NCBI RefSeq assembly: GCF_024437655.1
Contig: NZ_JANBVF010000005.1
Span: 1 to 64,000, forward strand
Direction of reading: 5' to 3'
From: Chitinolyticbacter albus
GTDB taxonomy: Bacteria; Pseudomonadota; Gammaproteobacteria; Burkholderiales; Chitinibacteraceae
Length of the DNA: 64,000 bases
The notes beneath the pieces are model-generated. The model saw only the letters and a list, made by a program, of their open reading frames with translations, was not told the DNA's origin and ran no database searches. The first letter of the stretch is position 1. Every line of letters begins with the position of its first letter. Both the position numbers and the translations under genes were made by a program. Of the stretch, positions 44,126-53,574 are shown piece by piece.

Positions 44126-45358
44126 GTGACTAGAGACAGCAAGAACCTCATCGTTGGGCTCGACATCGGTACCGCCAAGGTGGTCGCCGTTGTCGCCGAG
44201 ATCCAGGACGATGGCAAGCTCAATGTGGTCGGGCTGGGCTCGGCCGTCAGTCGTGGCCTCAAGCGCGGCGTGGTGGTCGACATCGAAAAGACCGTCGGCG
44301 CCATCCAGAGCGCACTCGGCGAGGCCGAGCTGATGGCCGATTGCAAGATCCGCGAGGTGTTCACCGGTATCGCCGGCAGCCACATCAAGGGGCTGAATTC
44401 GCACGGCATGGTCGCGATCAAGGACAAGGAAGTCACCCAGGCCGACATGACCCGGGTGATCGAGACCGCCAGCGCGGTGAACATCCCCACCGATCACCAG
44501 GTGCTGCACATCCTGGCGCAGGAATACGTGATCGATGGCCAGGAAGATGTTAAGGAGCCGCTGGGGATGTCCGGCGTTCGGCTGGAGGTGCGGGTACACA
44601 TCGTCTCGGGCGCGGTCTCTGCGGTGCAGAACATCACCAAGTGTGTGCGTCGCTGCGGGTTGGAGATCTCGGAAGTGATCCTGCAGCCGCTGGCTTCGGC
44701 CTACGCGGTGCTCACCGAAGACGAGAAGGCTCTGGGCGTATGCCTGGTCGACATCGGTGGTGGCACCACCGACATTGCCGTGTTCATCGACGGCGCCATC
44801 CGCCACACCGCGGTGATTCCGATCGCCGGTGACCAGGTGACCAACGACATCGCCATGGCACTACGCACACCCACGGGCGAGGCCGAGTCGATCAAGCTAC
44901 AGCACGGCGTGGCACTGCGCCATATGACCGATCCGCAAGCGATGATCGAGGTGCCGGGTGTGGGCGAGCGCGGATCGCGCCAGATGAGCCGCCATACGCT
45001 GGCCGAGGTGATCGAGCCGCGCATCGAGGAGCTCTACGGCCTAGTGCAGGCCGAGCTGCGCCGCGCCGGCTTCGAGGATCGCCTATCCAGCGGCATCGTC
45101 ATCACCGGTGGCGCCGCGCTGATGCCCGGCATGGTCGAGCTCGGCGAAGAAATCTTCCATATGCCGGTGCGCCTGGGCACGCCCAAGTACGTGGGCGGCC
45201 TGGCCGAGGTCGTCAAGAATCCGCGTTATTCGACGGCGGTCGGCCTGTTGCTGATCGCCAAGGAGCAATACCTGAAGAATCCCGCCGGACGCATCAAGGA
45301 TGGGTCGTTCGGCGAGTTGTTGGGGCGCATGAAATCGTGGTTTCAGAATAATTTCTAA
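44126..45358 (+). CDS. ftsA: Cell division protein FtsA
   Basis: A 410-residue actin-like ATPase that tethers FtsZ to the membrane. It shows LIVGLDIGTAKVVAVVAE (phosphate-1), VCLVDIGGGTTDIAVF (phosphate-2), GIVITGGAALMPGM (adenosine motif) and a C-terminal amphipathic helix (LLGRMKSWFQNNF) for membrane attachment. The start is GTG 44126 with AGAGGT upstream; the longer upstream frame is not coding. It follows ftsQ by 58 bp and precedes ftsZ by 56 bp. Confidence 0.95.
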   Translation: MTRDSKNLIVGLDIGTAKVVAVVAEIQDDGKLNVVGLGSAVSRGLKRGVVVDIEKTVGAIQSALGEAELMADCKIREVFTGIAGSHIKGLNSHGMVAIKDKEVTQADMTRVIETASAVNIPTDHQVLHILAQEYVIDGQEDVKEPLGMSGVRLEVRVHIVSGAVSAVQNITKCVRRCGLEISEVILQPLASAYAVLTEDEKALGVCLVDIGGGTTDIAVFIDGAIRHTAVIPIAGDQVTNDIAMALRTPTGEAESIKLQHGVALRHMTDPQAMIEVPGVGERGSRQMSRHTLAEVIEPRIEELYGLVQAELRRAGFEDRLSSGIVITGGAALMPGMVELGEEIFHMPVRLGTPKYVGGLAEVVKNPRYSTAVGLLLIAKEQYLKNPAGRIKDGSFGELLGRMKSWFQNNF

Positions 45359-45414
45359 AGTTGTTTTTAAGTTTCGGGTCAGCAGAGTAAAATCGGGTCT
45401 AGAGGAGTAATACC

Positions 45415-46587
45415 ATGGCACTCACCATCGAAGTCCAAGAGGTCGCGCACCTCGTCAACATCAAGGTGATCGGCGTCGGCGGCGCCGGTTGCAACGCGAT
45501 CAACAACATGATCGATCACAGCATGCAAGGAGTGGAGTTCATCTCCGCCAACACCGACGCGCAGGTGCTCAAACTGTCGCGCGCCGAGAACGTGGTCCAG
45601 CTCGGTGCTGAGCTCACCCGCGGTTTCGGCGCGGGCTGCAATCCGGACATCGGCCGCCAGGCCGCCGAGGAAGACCGCGAGCGCATCGCCGATTTGATCG
45701 ACGGCGCGGATCTCTTGTTCGTTACCGCCGGCATGGGTGGCGGCACCGGTACCGGCGCGGCACCGGTGATCGCCCAGGTGGCGCGCGAGAAGGGCATCCT
45801 CACCGTTGGCGTCGTCACCAAGCCGGGCCTCGACGAGGGCGCGCGCCAGAAGGTGGCGCAGGCCGGCATCGACGAGCTGGCCCGTTATGTCGATTCGCTG
45901 ATCGTGGTGTCGAACGAGAAGTTGGAAGAAGTGCTGGGCGAGGACGTGACCATCGACGAGGCCTTCCGCGCCGCCGATGACATCCTGCGCAACGCCGTCG
46001 GCTCCATCGTCGAGATCATCCATTACCCGGGCCTCATCAACGTCGACTTCGCCGACGTGAAGACGGTGATGCGCGAGATGGGTATGGCGATGATGGGCTC
46101 GGCCCATGCATCCGGGCCTGAGCGCGCCGTGACCGCGACCGAGGAAGCCATCCGCTGCCCGCTGCTCGATAACATCAGCTTCAAGGGCGCACGCGGCGTG
46201 CTGGTCAACTTCTCGGCCAGCCGCGCCACGCTGAAGAAGAGCGAAGTCCGCCAGGCGCTGGAGATCATCAACCAGCACGTGGCCGACGACGCACAGGTCA
46301 AGCACGGCGTGGTGTACGACGAGAGCCTGGGCGACGAGCTGCGCATCACGCTGATTGCAACGGGCCTGGGCGCCAAGGAAAACGCCAAGCCGTCGCTGTC
46401 GGTGATTCAGAGCGAAAGCCGCAAGACCGGTACCGACAACTTCAACGCCGAAGACTACGACACCCCGGCCATCTGGCGTTCGCGCCGCGGCGGCGGTGCA
46501 TCGGCGGAGCAGAGCGGGTCGGCACGGCCGGCACACAACAACATTGATATGGATATACCCGCTTTCCTGCGCCGCCAAGCCGACTAA
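45415..46587 (+). CDS. ftsZ: Cell division GTPase FtsZ
   Basis: A 390-residue tubulin-like GTPase that forms the Z ring. The GTP-binding signature MGGGTGTGAAP lies at about 107-117, the N-terminus has VIGVGGAGCNAINNM, and the T7 loop NVDFADVKTVM activates the neighbouring subunit. The C-terminal conserved peptide DIPAFLRRQAD, which binds FtsA and other partners, is intact at the very end. A strong ribosome-binding site (AGAGGAG) precedes the ATG. Confidence 0.97.
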   Translation: MALTIEVQEVAHLVNIKVIGVGGAGCNAINNMIDHSMQGVEFISANTDAQVLKLSRAENVVQLGAELTRGFGAGCNPDIGRQAAEEDRERIADLIDGADLLFVTAGMGGGTGTGAAPVIAQVAREKGILTVGVVTKPGLDEGARQKVAQAGIDELARYVDSLIVVSNEKLEEVLGEDVTIDEAFRAADDILRNAVGSIVEIIHYPGLINVDFADVKTVMREMGMAMMGSAHASGPERAVTATEEAIRCPLLDNISFKGARGVLVNFSASRATLKKSEVRQALEIINQHVADDAQVKHGVVYDESLGDELRITLIATGLGAKENAKPSLSVIQSESRKTGTDNFNAEDYDTPAIWRSRRGGGASAEQSGSARPAHNNIDMDIPAFLRRQAD

Positions 46588-46835
46588 TCGGCGCTGGCGC
46601 TGCTGCGCACAACCGGCGCTTTGTCGTCGGGCCGGCTCAGGCTCCTCATGGACATCCAGTCCATTCCGGGCCTTCGCCAACCCGACTTCGCGCTCCGGCC
46701 GCGCCATCATCCGATGAGTGTGCTCGGTCAGGTGGTCGGAATAGGTTCAACCGATCGGGAACATTGCAACGATCAATCCAGCCCAAGACCCGGGGCTGTT
46801 AGAATTGTTGTCAGTTTCTGAATGGGAAAGTGTCC
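46588..46835. other. 248-bp interval between ftsZ and lpxC
   Basis: No gene is supported here: the plus-strand frame starting 46621 lacks a ribosome-binding site. The 3' half probably holds the lpxC promoter; TAGAAT at 46800-46805 could be a -10 element but no -35 at proper distance was found. A GGGAAAG ribosome-binding site precedes the lpxC ATG. Confidence 0.45.
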
Positions 46836-47750
46836 ATGTTTCAACAACGTACCCTGAAATCCACGGTGCGTGCCGTCGGTGTCGGCCTGCATTCGGGTGA
46901 CCGTGTCACCCTGACGCTCAAGCCTGCACCGATCGGCCACGGCATCGTGTTTCGGCGTTCCGATTTGCCCGGATCGGCGCCGTTCAGGGTCGGCCCCGCC
47001 CTCGTCAACGACACGCGTCTATCCTCTACGCTGGTCCAGGACGAGGTGCGGGTGGGTACCATCGAACACTTGATGTCCGCCTTCGCCGGCCTCGGTCTCG
47101 ACAACGTCGAGGTCGAGGTCGACGCGCAGGAAATGCCCATCATGGACGGCTCGTCCGCGCCGTTCATCTACCTGATCCAATCCGCCGGCATCGTCGACCA
47201 GATCGCACCCAAGCGCTTCGTGCGCGTGCTCAAGCCCGTCGAAGTGATCGAGGGCGACAAATGGGTGCGGCTCGATCCGCACGACGGCTACAAGGTCAAG
47301 CTGACCATCGATTTCCAGCATCCGGCATTCAAGAAGTCGGCGCAGACCGTCGCGATCGACTTCGCCGACACCAACTACATCAGCGAGATCTCGCGCGCGC
47401 GTACCTTCGGTTTCATCCATGAGTTCGAATACATGCGCATGAATGGCCTGGCGCGTGGTGGCAGCATGGACAACGCCATCGTCATCGACGAATACCGCGT
47501 GCTGAACGACGGCGGCCTGCGCTTCGAGGACGAGTTCGTGCGCCACAAGGTGCTCGACGCCATCGGCGACCTTTACATCCTCGGCCATCCCTTGATCGCC
47601 GCCTTCTCCGGCTACAAGAGCGGCCACGCGCTCAACAACAAGCTCTTGCGTACGCTGCTCGCCGACGAGTCCAACTACGAGTTCGTCACCTTCGACGAGC
47701 GTAGCGCGGTGCCAAGTTCGTTCCACGATCTGCCGCCGCTGACGATCTAG
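46836..47750 (+). CDS. lpxC: UDP-3-O-acyl-N-acetylglucosamine deacetylase
   Basis: A 304-residue zinc enzyme that performs the committed step of lipid A synthesis, removing the acetyl group from UDP-3-O-acyl-GlcNAc. Zinc and catalytic residues lie in the expected motifs: [18 protein letters not shown] with the first His, [18 protein letters not shown] with His and Asp ligands, and [12 protein letters not shown]. Its position after ftsZ is typical. The ATG at 46836 (five bases after GGGAAAG) is preferred over GTG 46830. Confidence 0.96.
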   Translation: MFQQRTLKSTVRAVGVGLHSGDRVTLTLKPAPIGHGIVFRRSDLPGSAPFRVGPALVNDTRLSSTLVQDEVRVGTIEHLMSAFAGLGLDNVEVEVDAQEMPIMDGSSAPFIYLIQSAGIVDQIAPKRFVRVLKPVEVIEGDKWVRLDPHDGYKVKLTIDFQHPAFKKSAQTVAIDFADTNYISEISRARTFGFIHEFEYMRMNGLARGGSMDNAIVIDEYRVLNDGGLRFEDEFVRHKVLDAIGDLYILGHPLIAAFSGYKSGHALNNKLLRTLLADESNYEFVTFDERSAVPSSFHDLPPLTI

Positions 47751-47824
47751 GGCGCCGCGCCGCTTTCCTGGCGCGATGCTCGTTCCTGGTTGGCAGTCGG
47801 CCTGCGATGGGCGATCATCGCTCC

Positions 47825-48010
47825 ATGTTCATGCTGCTTCGCATCCTCTTCATCGTTCTGGTATTGCTGGTGGGCTGGTTCGGCTACCGCTACCTGCGTA
47901 CGCGCGATCGCTACTGGCTGCGGCTGATACGCGGCACGGTGGCGGTGGCCATCGCCATATCGGTCATCGGCCTAATCGGTCTCGTGATCCAGCGTCTGAC
48001 GGAGTCCTGA
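47825..48010 (+). CDS. Small two-pass membrane protein (61 aa)
   Basis: A short protein of unknown function, MFMLLRILFIVLVLLVGWFG, then a basic loop (YRYLRTRDRYWLRLIRG) and a second helix (TVAVAIAISVIGLIGLVIQ). Its TGA stop overlaps the rsmE ATG by one base, so it is probably expressed with rsmE. The start is uncertain; ATG 47825 or 47831 are the likeliest, and both lack a strong ribosome-binding site. The positive loop suggests that it faces the cytoplasm. Confidence 0.6.
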   Translation: MFMLLRILFIVLVLLVGWFGYRYLRTRDRYWLRLIRGTVAVAIAISVIGLIGLVIQRLTES

Positions 48011-48732
48011 TGCCGCGTCTGCATGTGGATCTGCCGCTGGCCTGCGGCCTTGCGATCGAACTGCCGGAGGATGCGTCGCGTCATGCCCAGGTGCTGCGCC
48101 TGCAGCCAGGCGATGCCGTCACGCTGTTCAACGGCCAGGGAGGCGAGTACGCGGCAACGGTCAGCAAGATGGGCAAGCGCAGCGTGTCGGTCGACGTGGG
48201 CGCGCATGATCCCGTCGAGCGCGAATCGCCACTCAAGCTGGTGCTGATCCAGGCGGTGGCCACGGCCGAGCGCATGGACTACGCCATCCAGAAGGCGACC
48301 GAACTCGGGGTCCATCAGATACGGCCGGTGAACAGCACCTATACCCAGGGCCGCATGAGCGGCGAGCGCGCCGAGAAGCGGCTGGCGCACTGGCGAGGCG
48401 TGGCGATCGCCGCGTGCGAGCAGAGCGGCCGCACCCGCGTGCCGCAAATCACGGCGGTAACCGATCTCGCCGACCTGCTCACCCACCCGGTCGACGCCGA
48501 GCTGAAACTGTTGCTGTCGCCGCGCGGCGCGGTCCGGTTTCATGCGTTGCCGGCGCAGGTTGCCAGCGTGGCCGTATTGATCGGGCCGGAAGGCGGTCTC
48601 TCTGCGGCTGAGGAGGATGCCGCGCGCGCCGCGGGATACACCGCGCTGATACTCGGGCCACGGGTGCTGCGCACCGAAACGGCGGCGGCAACGGTGGCCG
48701 CGCTGCTACAGGCCCGCTACGGCGATTATTGA
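48010..48732 (+). CDS. rsmE: 16S rRNA (uracil1498-N3)-methyltransferase
   Basis: A 240-residue SPOUT methyltransferase that modifies U1498 of 16S rRNA. Diagnostic motifs: HAQVLRLQPGDAVTLFNGQGGEY, QAVATAERMDYAIQKATELGV, LLSPRG, VLIGPEGGLSAAEEDAA and LGPRVLRTETAAATV of the C-terminal knot. The ATG at 48010 overlaps the previous stop. It precedes msbA by 114 bp, which contain TATAAT at 48812-48817 as a possible -10 for msbA. Confidence 0.94.
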   Translation: MPRLHVDLPLACGLAIELPEDASRHAQVLRLQPGDAVTLFNGQGGEYAATVSKMGKRSVSVDVGAHDPVERESPLKLVLIQAVATAERMDYAIQKATELGVHQIRPVNSTYTQGRMSGERAEKRLAHWRGVAIAACEQSGRTRVPQITAVTDLADLLTHPVDAELKLLLSPRGAVRFHALPAQVASVAVLIGPEGGLSAAEEDAARAAGYTALILGPRVLRTETAAATVAALLQARYGDY

Positions 48733-48846
48733 ACGCCGAGAGTGCCAGGCCAGCGGTTGAGTGCGCAGCAGCGAGCGGCAGATTGCCACCGCGCAAGCTG
48801 GCGCCGCCGCTTATAATCGCGGCTCTCCTGCCAGCCTGAACCGAAC

Positions 48847-50586
48847 ATGGACAACAGCCGTACGCTCTACCTGCGCCTTCTGCGCGAAATCACGCCGTAC
48901 TGGCCGGTGATTGTCGGCACCATCGTGTGCATGGCGCTCGCCGCCTCGGTGGATGCGGGCCTGGCGATGCTGATCCAGCCCCTGGTCGACCAGAACCTGC
49001 GCGCTGATTCGCTGGCCCGTGCCGCCGCCTGGATCCTGCCGGCACAGATCCTGGCGCTGGCTGTTGGCCGGCTGCTATCCAATTTCGGCTACGAGTACGG
49101 CGGCGGCTGGCTGTCGTCGCGAGTGATGCACGATTTGCGGCAAAAGGTGTTCAACCATTATCTGAAGCTGCCGACACGCTTTTACGACCAGACTTCGACC
49201 GGGGTGATGCTGTCGCGCATCACCTACGACGTCAGCCAGATCATGAACGCCGGCGTACAGGTGCTCACCGTGCTGGTGCGCGATACCTGCTCCATCATCG
49301 CCTTTATCGCGGTCATGCTTTACCACGACTGGCAGCTCACGCTGTTCTGCCTGATCCTGCTGCCCGGCATTGCCGCCAGCATCCATTTCGTCGGCAAGCG
49401 CCAGCGCCGGCTGGCGCGCGCCACGCAAGCGAGCATGGGCGAGATGACGCGCGTGCTCGACGAAAGCCTCTCCGGCCAGCGCGTGGTCAAGATCTTCGGC
49501 GGCAAGGATTTCGAGCGGCAACGCTATTTCGACGTCAACAACCGGGTGCGCGGCCTGTCGGTGAAGCAGCTGGCGACGAGCGCGGTGAATTCGGGCGTGA
49601 TCATGCTGCTGATAGGCATCACGCTGGCCGCCATCGTCTATTTCGCCAGCCTGCGCGCGCAAAGCGGCGGGCTGACCGCGGGCGCCTTCGTGTCGTTCAT
49701 GATCGCGATGATGGCGGTGCAGCAGCCGATCAAGAACCTGACCAAGCTCAACGGCCAGATCCACAAGGGCCTCGCCGCCGCCGAATCGGTGTTCGGCGTG
49801 CTCGACGCAGAGGCCGAGCGCGATACCGGCACGCTCCCGCTGGCGCGCGCGCAGGGCGAGCTGACCTTCGACAACGTCGTGTTTGCCTACCCGGCCGACG
49901 AGAAGCCGGCGCTGGCTGGTGTCACGCTCGCGATTGCGCCGGGTGAAACCGTGGCGCTGGTCGGCAGTTCCGGTAGCGGCAAGACGACCCTAGCCAATCT
50001 GTTGCCCCGCTTTTACGACCCCGCAGCCGGCCGTATCCTGCTCGATGGCGTGGCGCTGACCGACTACCGGCTCGACGATCTGCGGCGACAGTACGCCATG
50101 GTCAGCCAGGACGTGGTGCTGTTCAACGACAGCGTTGCCGCCAACATCGCCTACGGCGATCCCGCGCCCGACCCGGATCGCATACGCGCCGCTGCCGATG
50201 CGGCGTTCGCCACCGAGTTCATCGAAGCGACGCCGGGCGGCTTTGCCACCGAGCTCGGCGAGAACGGCCTGCGGCTATCGGGCGGCCAGCGCCAGCGGCT
50301 GGCGATTGCACGTGCCATCTACAAGGATGCGCCCATCCTGATCCTGGACGAGGCGACCAGCGCGCTCGATACCGAATCGGAGCGCAAGGTGCAGGCCGCG
50401 CTGGAAAACCTGATGAAATCGCGCACCACCCTCGTGATCGCCCACCGCCTCTCGACCATAGAAAGCGCCGATCGCATCGTGGTGATGCGCCATGGCCGCA
50501 TCGTCGAAAGTGGCTCGCATACCGAGCTGATCGCCCAGCGCGGCGCCTACGCCCAGATGCACGCGGCGCAGTTCAACGAGGGGTGA
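48847..50586 (+). CDS. msbA: Lipid A/LPS-core flippase MsbA
   Basis: A 579-residue ABC half-transporter that forms a homodimer and flips lipid A-core across the inner membrane. Six transmembrane helices lie in residues about 20-300. The nucleotide-binding domain has Walker A GSSGSGKTTL (about 379-388), signature LSGGQRQRLAIARAI, Walker B ILILDEATSALD and the H-loop His in VIAHRLSTI. The context of LPS glycosyltransferase genes supports MsbA rather than a drug exporter, though some homologues export both. Confidence 0.93.
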   Translation: MDNSRTLYLRLLREITPYWPVIVGTIVCMALAASVDAGLAMLIQPLVDQNLRADSLARAAAWILPAQILALAVGRLLSNFGYEYGGGWLSSRVMHDLRQKVFNHYLKLPTRFYDQTSTGVMLSRITYDVSQIMNAGVQVLTVLVRDTCSIIAFIAVMLYHDWQLTLFCLILLPGIAASIHFVGKRQRRLARATQASMGEMTRVLDESLSGQRVVKIFGGKDFERQRYFDVNNRVRGLSVKQLATSAVNSGVIMLLIGITLAAIVYFASLRAQSGGLTAGAFVSFMIAMMAVQQPIKNLTKLNGQIHKGLAAAESVFGVLDAEAERDTGTLPLARAQGELTFDNVVFAYPADEKPALAGVTLAIAPGETVALVGSSGSGKTTLANLLPRFYDPAAGRILLDGVALTDYRLDDLRRQYAMVSQDVVLFNDSVAANIAYGDPAPDPDRIRAAADAAFATEFIEATPGGFATELGENGLRLSGGQRQRLAIARAIYKDAPILILDEATSALDTESERKVQAALENLMKSRTTLVIAHRLSTIESADRIVVMRHGRIVESGSHTELIAQRGAYAQMHAAQFNEG

Positions 50587-50634
50587 GGCGGACAAGCCAC
50601 AGCTGGCGCTGCGCCTTCGGGGGCCGACTCGGCC

Positions 50635-51414
50635 TCAGGCATCCGTTCTGCGGCGCTGCGCCTCGTTGCGGGCCAGCAACGCCAGTTTGAGGAAACGGTA
50701 GTACACCGTCTCGGCGTTGAAGATTGCGACCTGCAAGCCGGCGGCGCCGTCGAGAAAACCGAGCTTGAAAACGTAGGTACGCACGAAAGCCCATAGCCCG
50801 CGTGTCAGTGCCTTGCTCACGCTGGCGGTCTCGCCCTTGGCATGGCGCTGCGCTGCACCGGCGCTGGAATAGGCATCGAGCTTGCGTTGCACGTCCTCGT
50901 AGTTTTCGTACGAGTAGTGCTGCAGCAGGCCGTCGAGCCGCCCCGGCTGCCCCGTAAACACCAGCCGCTCGTGCACCAGCTCGTCCGAGTAGCGCGCCGC
51001 GCCCTTGCGGAACAGCCGGGGTATCCAGTCCGGAAACCAGCCCGAATGGCGCATCCAATGTCCGCAGAACGACGAGAGCCGGTTCAGCATCCAGACCTCG
51101 TGCGCGTTCGAGCGGATCGCTTGCAGGATGGAGGCCGCCAGTTCGGGCGAAACCACTTCGTCGGCATCGATCACCAGCACCCAGTCGGTCGCGAGCAGGT
51201 CAATGGCGCGGTTCTTCTGCAGGCCGAAGCCGGGCCAATCGGGGGTCTGCTCGATACGCGCGCCGTGCGCGCGGGCGATATCCAGCGTAGCGTCGCTGCT
51301 ACCCGAATCGAGCACCACCACCGCGTCGGCAAAAGCGAGGGCGGACAGGCACTGCGCAAGGCGCGTTTCGGCGTTCTTGGTGATCAGGGCCACGCCCAGG
51401 GTGGGTGCTTGCAT
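50635..51414 (-). CDS. Family 2 glycosyltransferase, WaaE/KdtX-like
   Basis: A 259-residue cytoplasmic glycosyltransferase of the GT2 family. The nucleotide-sugar-binding site is LGVALITKNAETRLAQCLSALAFADAVVVLDSGSSDAT and the metal-binding motif is LVIDADEVVSPEL. Further typical residues are GFGLQKNRAID, FPDWIPRLFRKG and DELVHERLVF. The closest family I recognise is WaaE/KdtX, which adds glucose to heptose I of the LPS inner core. The start is ATG 51414 (MQAPTLGV). It faces msbA convergently. Confidence 0.85.
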   Translation of the reverse strand: MQAPTLGVALITKNAETRLAQCLSALAFADAVVVLDSGSSDATLDIARAHGARIEQTPDWPGFGLQKNRAIDLLATDWVLVIDADEVVSPELAASILQAIRSNAHEVWMLNRLSSFCGHWMRHSGWFPDWIPRLFRKGAARYSDELVHERLVFTGQPGRLDGLLQHYSYENYEDVQRKLDAYSSAGAAQRHAKGETASVSKALTRGLWAFVRTYVFKLGFLDGAAGLQVAIFNAETVYYRFLKLALLARNEAQRRRTDA

Positions 51415-51494
51415 CGGAAAGGGGGGCACGGGAAAACGGCTATAATCGGCCATCTTGCCCGGCCATCACAAGCCGTTTACACCGAGCCCACCCC

Positions 51495-52499
51495 ATGAAC
51501 ATCCTCGTTACCGGCGCCGCCGGCTTCATCGGCATGCACCTTTCCGAGCGCTTGATTGCGCTCGGCCATACCGTGCATGGCATCGACAGCCTCAACAGCT
51601 ATTACGACCCGGCGCTCAAGCAAGCCCGCCTTGCCCGCCTCACGGGCCTGCCTGGTTTTTCCTTCGCGCAGCGCGATGTGGCCGATCCGGCGACGATGGA
51701 GCTGATCCGCGACGGCGGCTTCGACGTGGTGGTGCATCTGGCGGCGCAGGCTGGTGTGCGCTATTCGATCGATGCGCCGCTGGCCTACAACGCGGCCAAT
51801 CTCAGCGGCTTCACCCATGTGCTCGAAGGCTGTCGCCACGGCAAGGTGGGCCATCTGATCTTCGCCAGCTCATCGAGCGTGTACGGCGGCAACCGCAAGC
51901 TGCCTTTCCAGGAAACCGATGCCACCGAGCACCCGGTCAGCTTCTACGCGGCGACCAAGAAGGCCAACGAGGCGATGGCGCACAGCTACGCGCATCTCTA
52001 TGGCCTGCCAGTGACGGGCCTGCGCTTCTTCACCGTCTACGGCCCGTGGGGCCGGCCGGACATGGCGTACTACAAGTTCGCGCAGAAAATCATGGCCGGT
52101 GAATCGATCGACGTTTACAACCATGGCCACATGCGGCGCGACTTCACCTACATCGACGAAATCATCGCCGGTATCGTTGGTCTCCTCGACAAGCCGGCGC
52201 GGCCTGATCCCGCATTCGACGTGCTGGCGCCACGAAACGGCAGCAGCTGGGCGCCGTACCGCATCCTCAATATCGGCGGCAGCAACCCGGCACAATTGTC
52301 CGAATTCATTGCGCTGCTCGAAAAGCACCTGGGCCGCGAGGCCGACAAGCGATATCTGCCGATGCAGGCGGGGGACGTCGAGGAAACCGCGGCCGATACC
52401 TCGGCACTGGAGTCCGTTGTCGGCCCCATCCCGCGCACCCGGCTGGACGAAGGCCTGGCGCGCTTCGTCGCATGGTTCAAGGATTACCACGGTGTCTGA
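51495..52499 (+). CDS. NAD-dependent UDP-glucuronate 4-epimerase-like protein
   Basis: A 334-residue extended short-chain dehydrogenase. It has the NAD motif ILVTGAAGFIG near the start, VHLAAQAGVRYSI, the catalytic Ser-Tyr-Lys region (SSSSVYGGNRKLPF and FYAATKKANE), and TGLRFFTVYGPWGRPDMAYYKFAQ, which is typical for UDP-glucuronate 4-epimerases that make UDP-galacturonate. A TATAAT at 51441-51446 may be its -10 element. It opens a run of sugar genes, and the product may decorate LPS core or O-chains. Confidence 0.88.
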   Translation: MNILVTGAAGFIGMHLSERLIALGHTVHGIDSLNSYYDPALKQARLARLTGLPGFSFAQRDVADPATMELIRDGGFDVVVHLAAQAGVRYSIDAPLAYNAANLSGFTHVLEGCRHGKVGHLIFASSSSVYGGNRKLPFQETDATEHPVSFYAATKKANEAMAHSYAHLYGLPVTGLRFFTVYGPWGRPDMAYYKFAQKIMAGESIDVYNHGHMRRDFTYIDEIIAGIVGLLDKPARPDPAFDVLAPRNGSSWAPYRILNIGGSNPAQLSEFIALLEKHLGREADKRYLPMQAGDVEETAADTSALESVVGPIPRTRLDEGLARFVAWFKDYHGV

Positions 52500-53574
52500 C
52501 ACGCCGCAGTTCAAGCGGGCGCTCGTCATCAAGCTGCGCCATCACGGCGATGTGCTGCTGACGAGCCCGGTGTTCACCGTGCTGGCGCAGGCCTGCCCGG
52601 GCATCGAGATTGATGCCTTGGTCTACGACGAAACCCGCGACATGCTGCAAGGCCACCCCGCGATTGCACAACTGCATACGGTGGGCCGCAAATGGCGCGG
52701 CAGCTGGCTCGGCGGCATCAAGGCGTGGTGGCGCTTGTTCAGCACGCTGCGCCGCCGCGACTACGACCTGATTGTGAACCTGACCGACCACTGGCATGGC
52801 GCGCGGTTGGCGCGGCTGCTGCGGCCCCGCGTCTCGGTTGCGCCGCAGGCCGAGAAAGGCAGTGCGTTCAGCAACAAACTGTGGCAGCGCTCGTTCACCG
52901 CCTTGTATCCGGAGCTATCGAAGAATACCCGGCACACTGTCGAGATCCACCTTGATGCCTTGCGTCGGATCGGTATCCAGCCGCGAGTCGAAGACAAGCG
53001 CACGCTGTATGTCGCGGGCGAAGCGGCCGAAGCGGCCGTGGCCGAGCGGCTGGCGGCGCTGGGGGTAAGTCGCGGCAGCTACGTGCTGGTCCACCCCACG
53101 TCGCGCTGGATGTTCAAGGCCTGGCCCGTGGCCTACACCGCACAGGTGATCGACGAACTGGTGCGGCGCGGCTGGCCCGTCGTGCTGTCGGCAGCGCCCT
53201 CGGACGAGGAGATGGCCTGGATTGCCCAATTGCGCGAGGCGTTGACGCAACCGGTGCACGATCTGGCCGGCCAGCTCAATCTCAAGCAGCTCGGTGCGCT
53301 AATCGCCGGAGCGCGCCTATACGTTGGCGTCGACTCGATGCCCATGCACCTGGCCAGCGCAGTGGGTACGCCGACCGTGGCACTGTTCGGCCCCACGGGC
53401 GATATCAAGTGGGCGCCCTGGGGAGTGGCTCATCGCGTGGTCACGGCGGATTTTTCGTGCCGCCCGTGCGGCAAGGCCGGCTGCGGCGATGGCCGCGTCA
53501 GCGACTGCATCAACGCGATCACGCCGGGGCAGGTCATGGCGGCAATCGACGCCGTACTGGCGGAATCGGCATGA
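52492..53574 (+). CDS. Glycosyltransferase family 9 (heptosyltransferase, WaaQ-like)
   Basis: A 360-residue protein with ALVIKLRHHGDVLLTSPVFTVLAQ at the N-terminus, HPTSRWMFKAWP in the middle, and ARLYVGVDSMPMHLASAVGTPTVALFGPTGD. These are the hallmark motifs of ADP-heptose transferases of the LPS inner core. The GTG start at 52492 overlaps the epimerase gene by eight bases, and the stop overlaps the next gene by four. The position suggests a third-heptose (WaaQ-type) role, but WaaC and WaaF cannot be excluded. Confidence 0.87.
   Translation: MSDTPQFKRALVIKLRHHGDVLLTSPVFTVLAQACPGIEIDALVYDETRDMLQGHPAIAQLHTVGRKWRGSWLGGIKAWWRLFSTLRRRDYDLIVNLTDHWHGARLARLLRPRVSVAPQAEKGSAFSNKLWQRSFTALYPELSKNTRHTVEIHLDALRRIGIQPRVEDKRTLYVAGEAAEAAVAERLAALGVSRGSYVLVHPTSRWMFKAWPVAYTAQVIDELVRRGWPVVLSAAPSDEEMAWIAQLREALTQPVHDLAGQLNLKQLGALIAGARLYVGVDSMPMHLASAVGTPTVALFGPTGDIKWAPWGVAHRVVTADFSCRPCGKAGCGDGRVSDCINAITPGQVMAAIDAVLAESA

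Noticed and set aside
45361-45414. A sigma-70 promoter directly before ftsZ (TTGTTT and TAAAAT)
   Set aside because: The spacing of 21 bases is too long for a confident call, so it was not listed.
46621-46821. Small plus-strand ORF between ftsZ and lpxC
   Set aside because: No ribosome-binding site, odd composition and no recognisable motif; the interval looks like promoter DNA.
48783-48817. A complete sigma-70 promoter for msbA (TTGCCA and TATAAT)
   Set aside because: The spacer is 23 bases; only the TATAAT is convincing.
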